A DNA stretch of 64,000 bases, from contig OX393549.1 of NCBI GenBank assembly GCA_947650365.1, forward strand, positions 94,896,195 to 94,960,194, read 5' to 3'. Positions 13,060 to 22,869 of the stretch are shown in pieces (the stretch's first letter is position 1; each line of letters begins with the position of its first letter). Under the pieces are notes generated by a model. The model ran no database searches and had not been told where the DNA came from. It saw nothing but the letters and a program-made list of their open reading frames with translations. The position numbers were made by a program, and so were the translations under genes. The stretch is from Chamaelirium japonicum (taxonomy: Eukaryota > Streptophyta > Magnoliopsida > Liliales > Melanthiaceae).

Positions 13060-13925
13060 CGGTCGCTCGTCTGTCGACCCTCTATCCGTGGTTAGCCCGT
13101 TGGGCTCGCCGACCCCTTGCTAGGGGTCGGTCGGGTGTGCGTCTATCAACCCGTTGCACGGGGCCGACCATCGTCTATCTGCTGACCCGTTACGCGGGGC
13201 CGACCCTCGTCAGTCTGCCGACCCCCTGTCCGGGTCTGACTACTGTGTGTCTGTCGACCCATTGCGCTGGGCCGATTATTGTCTGTCTACCGACCCGTTA
13301 TGCGGGGCCGACCGTCGTCAGTCTGCCGACCCCCAGGCGGGGCCGACTACTGTGTGTCTGCCGACCCATTGCGCGGGGCCGACCGTCATCTATCTGTCGT
13401 CCCGTTGTGCGGGGCCGACCATCGTCTGTCTGTCGTCCCGTTGCGAGGGGCCGACCGTCGTCAGTCTACCAACCCCCTGCGCGGGGCCGACCGTCGTCAG
13501 TCTGCCGAACCCCTGTCCGGGGCCGACTACTGTGTGTCTGCCGACCCGTTGCGCGGGGCCGACCGTCATCTGTCTGTCGTCCCGTTGCACGGGGCCGACC
13601 GTCGTCAGTCTGTCGACCCCCTGTCCGGGGCCGACTGCTGTGTGTCTGCTGACTCGTTGCACGGGGCCGACCATAGTCTGTCTGCCGACCCGTTGCGTGG
13701 GGTCGACCGTCGTCAGTCTGCCGACCCCCTATCCGGGGCCGACTACTGTGTGTCTGCCGATCCGTTGCACAGGGCCGACCATAGTCTGTCTGCCGACCCG
13801 TTGCGCGGGGCTAACCGCGTGTGTCTGCCAACCCTCTGCCCGGGGCCGACCGTTGCGCCCGTCGACCCCCTACTAGGGGTTGACCGGGTGTGTGTCTGTC
13901 GACCCATTGCGCGTGGCCGACTGCA
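13060..13925. repeat. 36-bp tandem minisatellite, about 22 or more degenerate copies
   Basis: The unit is approximately CTGTCTGCCGACCCGTTG followed by CGCGGGGCCGACCGTCGT, repeated head to tail with variation. Because 36 is divisible by three, all frames stay open over long distances and give a 12-residue repeat of the VCRPVARGRPSS type. I regard these as non-coding artefacts. The array is bracketed by a repeated block: ACCCCCTCCCAGCTAG at 13003 and ACCCCCTCCCAGTTGG at 13933, each followed by an AACCT(A/G)G-TGGCTGGGAT-like stretch. Confidence 0.85.
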
Positions 13926-13975
13926 TGTGTGTTACCCCCTCCCAGTTGGGTAGGTGGCAACCTGGTTGACTGGGA

Positions 13976-14495
13976 TCACAGAAATAGTCACGTGTAGGGC
14001 GGTTCATGCCAAAAATATTAGGGGTAGGGGGTTCTATGCAAAGAATAGGGGGCAGAGGGGTTTTTGACTAAAAAAGTCAGGTGGAAGGGGGTTCGGTCAA
14101 ATATTCCGGGATACAGGGTTTTTTATGTAAAAAATCCTGAACAGTCAAAATTGGCGGCCGAAGGGTTTTACACAAATTTGTAATGGATGGGGGTTTTTTT
14201 TTGCAAAAAATGAAAAAAAAGAAAGAAAAAGAAAAGGGTTGCAGGTTTCAGTGAACGAGGGAGGGAAGAGGGTCGGGCGGCGGCGGCTCGAGGGGGGTGG
14301 CGGCGACTGCGGGGCGCAGCGACGGCGGCGCAGGGGCTCGGACTCGGGCTCGAGCGCATAGGGGTGGCGGCGCCGGCCGGGGGCGGGGGAGTGGGGGTGG
14401 CTCGGGCGCCGGGCTCGGGGAAGGGGGGTGGCGGCGGCGGCGCAGGGTGGTGGCTCGGGCGCCGGGCTCGGGGAAGGGGAGTTCGGGCACGCGGG
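13976..14495. other. Non-coding interior of the nested element
   Basis: From 13976 to 14160 there is an imperfect ~40-bp repeat built on GGGGGTTC-ATGCAAA and GGGTTTTTGAC-type phrases. From 14270 to 14495 the DNA is extremely GC-rich, with GGCGGCG and CTCGGGCGCCGGGCTCGGGG repeated at about 14400 and 14456. Open frames here encode only proline, alanine or arginine-rich low-complexity peptides. Confidence 0.5.
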
Positions 14496-14519
14496 GGCGG
14501 TGGCAGCGGCGGTGGCGGG

Positions 14520-15010
14520 GTGGTGGTTGTGGTGGTGGTGATGGTGGATGGGGATGATGCCATGGTGGTGGTGATGGTGGTGGTGGTGGTGATGGTGGGG
14601 ATGGTGGTAGTGGTGGTGATGGTGAGTGGTGAAGGTGGTGGGGATGGTGCCGTGGTGGTGGTGATGGTGGTGGTGGTGGTGGGTGGTGGTGGTGGGGATG
14701 GTGGTAGTGGTGGTGATGGTGAATGGTGAAGGTGGTGGGGATGGTGCTATGGTGGTGGTGATGGTGGTGGTGGTGGTGATGGTGGGGATTGTGGTAGTGG
14801 TGGTGGTAGTGGGGATGGTGGTAGTGGTGGTGATGGTGGAGGTGGGTGTTGATGGTGGTGGTGATGGGGATGGTGCCATGGTGGTGGTGATGGTGGTGGT
14901 GGTGGCGATGGTGGGGATGGCGGTAGTGGTGGTGGGGATGGTGGTAGTGGTAGTGATGGTGGAGGTGGGTGGTGGTAGATGGTGGTGGCAATGGTGATGG
15001 TGGAGGTAGC
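14520..15010. repeat. GGT/GAT trinucleotide-rich repeat with higher-order structure
   Basis: The stretch is a mosaic of GGTGGTGAT-like triplets. Above this is a longer repeat unit containing GAAGGTGGTGGGGATGGTGC, recognisable at about 14630 and 14727; a shorter GGGGATGGTGCCATGG match occurs near 14865. The minus-strand reading is a His/Pro/Thr homopolymer-like peptide and is not credible as protein. Confidence 0.8.
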
Positions 15011-15087
15011 GCCGGGGTGGCGGGAGTCGCCGGAGATGAGGAAGAGGGGGGGTCTATTTTGGTGTATGTGTTGAGGGGAGATCTTGC

Positions 15088-15227
15088 AAAGGGGGGGGGG
15101 GGGGGGGGGGGTCTTGCAAGAGAGGGGGGGTCTTGCAAGAGGGGGGGGGGGGTCTTCTAAGAGGGGGGGGGGGTCTTGCAAGAGGGGGGTCTTGTAAGAG
15201 GGGGGGGGGTCTTGCAAGAGGGGGGAG
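15088..15227. repeat. Tandem array of long G-runs separated by TCTTGCAAGA
   Basis: Six successive runs of 6 to about 22 G's alternate with TCTTGCAAGA or close variants (TCTTCTAAGA, TCTTGTAAGA). TCTTGCAAGA is a perfect palindrome. The array abuts the truncated end of the 5' LTR. Four or more neighbouring G-runs mean that G-quadruplex formation is possible on the plus strand. Run lengths may be affected by sequencing or assembly error. Confidence 0.8.
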
Positions 15228-15798
15228 GTTTGACCCTTCGGGATGTGGCGCGCTTCGAAGCGCAGAGTTGTGACTTGCTAGGCTGTCACACAAGCACTAT
15301 AGAGTAAAAAGATAGAGAAAGAGATGACACAGGATATGGTGACGAAGTTCGGCCGAAGCCTATGTCTCCGTGCGGTAAGACGCAATCTTTGAATCCACTA
15401 TCTCTGAGTAAATAGTAAAAGCTACTCTCGACAAGCCGAGGAGTGCTTCTTACAAGTAATCAGATGGTGGAAAAGGAGTCTGAAAACCAGAAAACTCAGG
15501 GAGCTCTGGAAAACAGAAAGTGGGTTTCAGGTCTGGAATTTCAGATCTGGAATCATTTACAGGGTTTGCTATATATAATAGTTTGGTTCATATAAGGAAT
15601 ATTCCAAGAATATTCCTTAGTGTATCCGGGGTTTAGTAAATTTCTCCAGATAGTGCAAGTAGGCCCTAGGCGAGGCTGCGGGTCCCACCGTCGTACTCAT
15701 GGGCCCCAGGCAGGGCTGCGGGTCCCACTATCGAACTCGTAGGCCCTAGGCAGGGCTGTGGGTCCCACCGTTGGCGTTAGCCAGATTTTGCACCCACA
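15228..15798 (-). repeat. Nested element 5' LTR (truncated at its 3' end)
   Basis: This copy is homologous to the 3' LTR from TGTGGGTG (minus, 15798) to GGGTCAAACC (15228). The 3' LTR continues another ~57 bp, whereas this copy changes abruptly into the poly-G/TCTTGCAAGA array. The adjacent primer-binding site is therefore missing or replaced. Confidence 0.75.
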
Positions 15799-15803
15799 GT
15801 GGC

Positions 15804-16272
15804 TACAGCAAATTTTTCATGAATAGGGATACCTGTCTGGTTAAGCTCATGGACTAAAAGTTGGAGTTCATGGGTTTGATCAACTACGGATTTGTCTTCT
15901 ACCATTTTGAAATCAAGGTATTTGCCCACATGATACTTCTCATCCAGCATTTTCGGTGCTGTACTTCTTATCCAAGGCATACCATAGGTCATGAGCAGAA
16001 GGAATTGGATGGTAGATGTCAAAAAGTTGGTCTTCCAAACGGCTACAAATACGACCGTGACAGAGAAAATCCCTCTCCTTCCTAAGTTCAAGAGCAGCAT
16101 TGCGACCAGGTTCTTCCTTAGAATTAGGAATGGGGAATCATCGATTATCGAGAAAAGGCCCAACGTGATAAGCCAGAATTTCATCCGCGATTGCCAGCGT
16201 TTGAAATTCTGCCCACCGAAACGTTCAGGGGCTGGATTCGAGGAATGAATAACAGATTCCTCAATGGCCATT
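15804..16272 (-). pseudogene. Copia A gag N-terminal part (frameshifted)
   Basis: The likely start is the ATG at 16272 (MAIEESVIHSSNPAPERFGG), followed by FKRWQSRMKFWLITLGLFSI. The frame is lost for about 50 codons after SIIDDSPFL and recovers at LDEKYHVGKYLDFKMVEDKS through HEKFAVA. This matches the organisation of plant Copia capsid regions (UBN2-type) and is continued at 12371..12290 on the far side of the nested insertion. It is non-functional. Confidence 0.8.
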
Positions 16273-16516
16273 TTCAAGTAAAAATGCTGAAAGCAGATAA
16301 TGAATAAATAAGCCACAACTAGAATCATCCAAACTCGATTTTCATAACATAAAGTAAAATCGAAGTAGACGGTAGACATGAGAGTATTCAATATAAATTG
16401 AAACATGTCAATTGCTAACCGATACATAGACTCATATCGAAAAAATAACCACATTATGATGATGTTCAATATTAAAGTTAAACTAATCATATTCACAAAG
16501 GAATCTCCTTTATGAT
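16273..16516 (-). other. Copia A 5' non-coding leader
   Basis: This is the untranslated stretch between the 5' LTR (minus end ...GGGAACA) and gag. The bases next to the LTR on the minus strand are ATCATAAAGGAG. They do not look like the common initiator-Met primer-binding site (TGGTATCAGAGC), so the primer is not identified. Confidence 0.5.
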
Positions 16517-17125
16517 TGTTCCCAAAAAGATTATAGAGAATATGATTAGTGTTGCAAATATCAATATAAACAATGAAAAGAGATCTAATAAAATATTCTA
16601 ATTTTATCCATTCTCAAAATGAGTATACCCGGCTTGCAAACTTCTCAATCCAATCTTTTCAACTACTAAAGGAATTACTAAAGAAAGTGATCAAATTAGA
16701 AGAGTTAGAGACTTTACTTAACGGTCGAATCACGTTAGAAACGCTTTCCGTAAAGAAAATCCACCCCCTCTGCACAGGAAAATCCGACGATTTCCTTCCA
16801 AGATACGACGACCACACAACTCACCGTCTTGTGCAGGAAGACGAGTTCTCGAACCACCCTTTTCACCCTCCAATTGATGGAGAGTATCCAATAAAGATTA
16901 AAAAATTGAAGAAGAAGAAGACGAAGAGGATTTTTCCTTTGCTTTTCAGCCTTTTGCTTTTCACACACACACCACCCGAAAGACCCACTGCCCCCTCAAA
17001 ACCACTTGCTGGTTTTTCTCCCAACAACCCCAGCCAAAAAGCACGTGGGGACCAACTACCCCACTCCTCAAAGACCAAGTCAAAAAATAAACAAAACAAA
17101 AAAATATTTAATTCAAAAAGAAAAT

Positions 17126-17131
<6 letters not shown>
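16517..17131 (-). repeat. Copia A 5' LTR
   Basis: This is the upstream LTR of the minus-strand element and pairs with 7742..8354. It ends on the plus strand in ATACAACA and then runs directly into a (TA)n microsatellite. Confidence 0.9.

Positions 17132-17206
<75 letters not shown>
17132..17206. repeat. (TA)n microsatellite
   Basis: About 37 TA units lie directly against the Copia A 5' LTR, followed by TTCTCCACACACACAC. Together with the left-hand (TA)n(TG)n block it suggests that Copia A entered a pre-existing TA/TG repeat, but expansion after insertion is equally possible. Confidence 0.9.
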
Positions 17207-17207
<1 letters not shown>

Positions 17208-17467
17208 TCCACACACACACCTGTCAAAATAATTCTTCACTTGTCAAAAAAAATTATATATGTACCATTATAAAACATTTTAATGATAATTATGATTAAA
17301 AAAAAACTAATGATAATTATGAAAAAAAAAAAAATCCAAATAAGTACTGCCATTTTATAAAATGGAACATATTATTTAATTAAAGAGTTAGTGACTAGTT
17401 TGTAAACTCAATTATCTAATTATGTCAATTAAGTAGCACTCCTTAGAACCAACAAAATTAGTAAGTG
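17207..17467. other. A/T-rich spacer
   Basis: I see no gene or element boundary except the left copy of the AAGTG target duplication (17463..17467) belonging to the adjacent long LTR. Confidence 0.3.
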
Positions 17468-20400
17468 TGTCACAACCTAGAAATCTGAAACCGACTCCTG
17501 GGGTGTGAGGTGAGAAAAACCAAGGGATTTTAGGGTTTGGTCAACTAACTACACCAATTAGGGTTTCTCATAGGGCTGCGATTCTCTCTTAACTGAAGAA
17601 GAATGATGAGGGGAGAAAACAGAGTATTTTAAAATTTGATTTTTAAAAAATATTTTATTAAGAGGAAACCAAGAGCTAAAAATTTTCGATAAAGATGACC
17701 ACGCTCGACCTTCAATCGGCCTATCCTCTCAGCATGTGCGGCCTGCCAGTACCCCACATGCTGACAGAAGTCCCTCTTAAGGGAGCACGAGACTCAAGCC
17801 TCTAATGGCAAGCCGAGTAGCCTCGCCCACTCTCTAGCACTCGGGCATTGGTTTAGAGGTCATATTTACAGGGCTAGTCAATTAAGTCACTTTAAGATTT
17901 ATAATTTATTATGAGCTATCCTAGGCTTGGGGCCTTGAGGAGAGGCTTACCCGAAAGAATTCAGCTGGATCATCATCACTAATAGTCACCAAACACTGAC
18001 TAAACTAAATAATTCTTATTCCAATTCAGGTCAATTACATCGAATGAAAGAAAGCCACTACTAATATTGACATGCTAAAAATGAAAGACAAGCTAAGACT
18101 CTAGCTCCGCCTCTGGCCTCCCACTGCTACTCCTGAACCTCCGTACCTGCAGGAGAGTCTACTCGTGGGAAAGAGTAGCCCCCAATAAGAGATTGGGAGA
18201 TTAGCTAAATTAATGGCTAGTGACATCCTAGTAGCCGTTAATAATATGAGACAATCGATCTAATTAAATTATTCTTAACAGTCCTAGTACGGATTATTAA
18301 TATTTACAGAGGGATAACCTAATCCTATTAGTAGTCTATGTTCTCATGCAATGACTACTGTCACTAGATTGTCTAACAATAAGTCCATTCAGCAATTCTA
18401 TAGTATTAAAGAATAAAGTAATCTACCATCTAAATGTCACTAGATTTCCATATTCTATAATTTTATAACCTGACATTAAGATTCCTTAGTTGTTAATTAG
18501 CGATTGTATAAAACATCTATCATAATGTGAACCTCGGATATTTTGTTCATCCTGCCCCCGGTCGGGCATTACTATAGGGCCTTTTATTTCGATATAGAGG
18601 GCCAACTCTCTCGCCGCGCATACTCCGACACCATGCGCAAATAACCCATATGATCATAAGGGGTTTCCCGTCTTTCACAGTGGAGCTCTACCGCCCAACT
18701 TGCTTTCCGTGGGGGCTTCAACTACCCCGGGACAGGATTGCTAGGCCAATCCCTCTTCGAGGGCACCACCTATTGGCCTACTGACCTTCAGCTGTGCGCG
18801 CAAGGTGGTTCACGGCCCTTGCGCGTACGAGATCCCAATATTCTTACAAGACATATTACCAATTCATCCACTTTAACAAAGTATTAAATGCTCAATACAG
18901 TAAATAATTGTTTTTACATATATATACCGGAACAGATAAAATATACATATGATGACTAATGATTTCGAACAGTTTAACCCTGGCTCCGTACTACTCTCGC
19001 AACCCGTGACAAGCTACAGCTAAAGGACACGTCGCTCTTAAATCGATTGGACTTACACTCCCCCAAAAACCAGTGTATTAGGGTTGCCATATTATTTAAT
19101 CAAATCATATTTTTATTTTAAGGGGATACCTAATTACGGTGTCCATGCAATAATTGTTGTTATATTATTAATATTTTATAGCATGATTATTTTATTAAAA
19201 TTTAAAGCATGCGTCGCCGGACTCGCGACTTCGCATGCAAGGAGGGGTCCGCGTGACCACATGCGACAATGCCCGGCGGGACCCGCATACAGTACCGTGG
19301 ATACCTACCATAGTTGTTTTCATTTCCCACTATCAAAGACCACGGAAAGGAGAGTAGATGTCACCTGGTCGTTGATCACACACAAACTCCCGTCAACTGC
19401 CTTCCGCTCCGCCTGCGGCTGGATCGTCCCGGTCACGAACTGGTAATTTGCATGCATTTATACGTCACTAATAAGACTATCACAAAGTGTGTAACGCTGC
19501 TAAATAAAACATGGTTTGGCCCGAGTTGGCAGAGTCGAGAATATATGCGTCGTCGGACGCCGATCTACTGGCACGCAAAACGATGTGCCAAAGGTACCGT
19601 CTTGGTTAGTCGGCGTTGCCGATGCGAAAAGTTGCACTAGGATCCAATTACACTAATCCGACTAAACGATCGTACCCGCGTCGATTGTTGTCACTAGCAT
19701 GCTATCGTGCTCCGAGGGACCTTCCGCATCACACCAAGGTGTGCAACAGTAGGTCCAGTGGTCGATTCGTCATCCGCCCGAGATGACTTCGAGCTAGATG
19801 CGGATCTAGATGGTTCGTTCTCTTAAATGAGGGACTCACACGGAAATCGCACCGGTGGTCCACCTAGTGTATTGTTGCCGCCAAGGGGGGTCGGTCTCGT
19901 ACGCAAATGACTATACAAGACGGTCTGACCCGCATCGGTATTAACAATTCTGAGGCATGCGCGACCCGATGAGATCAGAACCGCTAATCTCGAATGTGAG
20001 CTCGAGGGACTAGATCGATAATTACAACCTACAAGCCTGCCTAGCCTAGACCCGGATTGGCGGTGACTATCCTGCCTTAACCGGTCGAATCCCGGAATTG
20101 GTCGGAAGATGCTTTGGGAGTCATCGGGCACCGTCTCGTTTGCACATAAATTTGTGCGATTGATGATGTACGATTGCATAACATACGGTGGTTCACCGCC
20201 ATGCAGAAGGCGCATCATCGCTCACCGCTAGCAAAATGGGCGATTACCAAGAATCGATAAGATCGGTTAGTCTCAAGTGGGTTTTCTCGGCTACTAATCA
20301 TAAGGCACCTGGGGTGATGCTAGGCCGAGGGTGGTCGGAGTCATTCGTTACTTCACCGCCGACAACAGGTTATCGGCGCTCACAATAGCGAGGGTAGAGG

Positions 20401-20589
20401 GAGACTGGATTTGACTAGTGGTTGGATAGCCGGTTGGTCGTCAGCCCAAATGGGGGCCTGGCCGGGTCTTGGTCGAGATTTGCCGACTGCACATCTGTCG
20501 GCCACTATGCTGGCAGCCTTGGCCGCAACAAGGGATTATGCCACAAGGGCTGATCTTCTCCATTGCTGGCTGCCTCTGCTTCGGTCGGC

Positions 20590-20617
20590 TGCTCGCAGCC
20601 ACACATATAGAGAGATC

Positions 20618-20657
<40 letters not shown>

Positions 20658-20981
20658 TCGGTGGGAAGAGGGGGTTATGTTGATTCAGGATGAAAGCTTG
20701 TGCTTACACCGCTCGATCATGCTCTCGTGATTGCATATGCACACACATGCACGCTATCAGTCCTACGTCGAGAGAGAGAAAAAGAGAGGGACGTTTGGGG
20801 TTGTCGGTGTCGGCCGTCCAAAGGATTACCGGGGTCAAGGTGCTCGCACCCGCTCGCTCACGCTCGCACACACGTTTTCTTGAAGGAGGGGAGTCGAGGT
20901 GAACCCTGGGTTGGGTGGTGGCCGGTGGGGTTCATTGTCGTTGGGCAGCAAGGCTTGTCGGAGGCGCTCACCCACGCATAA

Positions 20982-21018
<37 letters not shown>

Positions 21019-21710
21019 AAGGCAGAGGAGAGGCCTCTGAGGTCGGGCCATGGTTGGCAGCCTGCCGATATAGTGGCCGATGGCCAGGCAAACACACACA
21101 CACAAGGTCACACGAGAGAGAGAGAGAGGAGGGCTCCGGGTTATAGCCGGGCAGCCTGCGGGCGTTGAACGGCAGTGACAGAGCCGGGTTGGGTTGATCG
21201 GATGACGGGGACAGGGGATTGGGCCGTTGGGGTCATCGGCGACGGGGCATAAGGGATCAGGCCATCGGATCGTGCGACGGGGCACCGGATCGGGTTGATC
21301 GAACGACGGGAGAGGGGTGATAGGGTGGCGGCCATCGAGTTGCGGTGACGGGGTGCCGGATGTCAGGTCGGGTTGGCAACCTAGAGAGGGAGGTCGGAGA
21401 TTGGGCGGTTCGAGTCGTCGGCGATGGAGCACCGGAGATCGGGCCGTTGGTGACGGGTAGCGGCGTCGGGGCCGTGCGATGGTGAACGGCGTCGAGGCGA
21501 GGGGCTGGCCGAGGTGGCAGGGTGATGGGGCACCGTTGATGGGTGGCAGCCGTCGGGTTGCGACGACGGGGGCGCCGGATCGGGTTTGCGAGATACCGGT
21601 GGCCAGGTGGTGAACTAGAGAGGGAGGCCGAAGGGGGCCTCTCACCTGGGCGACGGCGGCCGTCGGGTAGCGCCGGCAGAAGCCGAGAGAAAGAAGGAGA
21701 CACACACACA

Positions 21711-21773
<63 letters not shown>

Positions 21774-21780
21774 GTAGGGG
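20590..21780. repeat. GA-tract and CGG/GAT-rich imperfect repeats within the long LTR
   Basis: GA tracts lie at about 20622..20652, 20984..21015, 21112..21127 and 21750..21772, and a CA tract at about 21701..21750. Between 21160 and 21560 phrases such as GACGGGGCACCGGATCGGG, GGGTTGATCG and GGCCGTTGG recur irregularly. Open frames encode Arg/Pro-rich peptides only. No gene is supported. Confidence 0.6.
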
Positions 21781-21807
21781 TGAGAGAGAGGGGCTCGGTG
21801 AAAGGGT

Positions 21808-22606
21808 TGTTGGTTTTGAATTTTGAATTCAAATGTTTTTTGAATATTTTTGAATCTCATTCTGTTGCCGGGTTTTGTGGGAACGTGTGTAACAGAAATA
21901 TGATCAGTTGAGATGAGATCATGGGTTGTTGAGAGGTTAGATGAGATCATGGGTTGTTGAGAGGTTAGAGGAGATCATGGGTTCTGTTTTCAGCACAGGT
22001 TTTAAATACAGAACCTTTGGGAACCCATGAAGCAACATCTCTCTTCATCTTTCTCTCATTCTCTATTTCTCTCTCTCTCTCAAAAACTCTAGTACGAACC
22101 TGTGGGAGTCCAGCACCCCTTTGATCCCTTTCATCCAAGGTGACGTTGCTTGCTTCTGAAGGAGGTGGAGTGCTAAAGCTTCTCTTTGAAGTTGAGGTGT
22201 TCGTCTTGAAGCCGACAATCCGCTATTTGGAGGAGCTACAACGGGTCGTGATCGGTTCATCATCCATCAAAGCTTCCTTCTTCAAATCAGATTTTGATAT
22301 TAATTTTTTGGAGTTCCCTGAGAGTTCCTACGAGCTCTCCTTGGTGCGGAGAAGCTTGAAGTCGTTGTACCCTGGGGGCTTGTCGTCGGAGGCCGGGAGC
22401 ACCATCCTACGGCGGCGATCTAGTTTTCAGGGCATTGTGCAAGCACAAGCCTCGGCTCATTTCTTTCGATAAGTTGTTCAATCTCCTTCTCTTCTTTCCC
22501 TTATTTTGCATCTCTGTAGAAAGCCTTAGCTACCCATCCTTAGCTAGTTAACTCTTCATGAACCTTTGCATGCTAATAGAATAGAACTCTATTGTTTTTC
22601 CCAACA
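21808..22606 (+). repeat. Copia B 5' LTR
   Basis: Contains two tandem ~30-bp units around GAGATCATGGGTTGTTGAGAG and a possible TATA-like TTTTAAATA at about 22000. The CT-rich part and downstream region are shared exactly with the 3' LTR. The sequence immediately after it (ATCTGAAAACTAG) is not a recognisable primer-binding site. Confidence 0.95.
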
Positions 22607-22869
22607 ATCTGAAAACTAGACATTATTTATGTGTTCTATTCTTCCGATTAGATCTAGTCCCTATTTCGAGAGTGTTTAGATCTAGTCTCTCGTCACCTGT
22701 TAGATTTTCTTTGAAATTTCTTAAGTTTGACGGTGTCAAGGAAAGCTTGACAAACCGGCATTAAATTGCCCTAGGAAGCCTGGTATTTAAGCGAGCCAAG
22801 TGCTCCACCTCCTTCCTGGAGCTGACCTGGCCGTCAAACTTTTGAAAAGTCAAAAGGGATTCTTCCAAG
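22607..22869 (+). other. Copia B 5' leader
   Basis: Non-coding stretch between the 5' LTR and the gag start. No standard primer-binding site is visible at its left edge. Confidence 0.7.

Larger units (their letters stand above)
12372..15798 (-). mobile_element. Non-coding (non-autonomous) LTR retrotransposon nested in Copia A gag
   Basis: The element runs from TGTGGGGG (12372) to CACCCACA (15798). It is flanked by the near-identical 5-mers GCGGC (12367..12371) and GTGGC (15799..15803), and it interrupts the Copia A gag reading. It has a full LTR at 12372..12998 and a partial second LTR at 15228..15798. A TATA-like ACTATATATAGC in the LTR (minus) and a GGGAGGGGGTAAT purine tract before the 3' LTR put it on the minus strand. 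No gag or pol is present; the 2.2-kb interior is minisatellites and simple repeats. The 5' LTR lacks its last ~57 bp, and no primer-binding site is visible. Confidence 0.75.

Noticed and set aside
13137-13953. Overlapping plus-strand frames of 170 to 240 codons with a 12-residue repeat
   Set aside because: The 36-bp minisatellite keeps all frames open. Three frames give equally long peptides, and the array lies inside a non-coding LTR element.
14145-15217. His/Pro/Thr-rich and Gly/Val-rich frames up to 296 codons
   Set aside because: They arise from GGT/GAT triplet repeats and poly-G runs on either strand and show no domain or codon structure.
20611-20625. AGATCGGAAGAG, similar to the start of a common sequencing adapter
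   Set aside because: Only 12 bases match before the sequence becomes a GA tract typical of the surrounding LTR, so chance is the simplest explanation.
20411-21911. Several overlapping frames with Arg, Ser and Pro-rich peptides, some over 240 codons
   Set aside because: They run over GA tracts and CGG-rich imperfect repeats in both orientations inside the long LTR; no recognisable protein domain.
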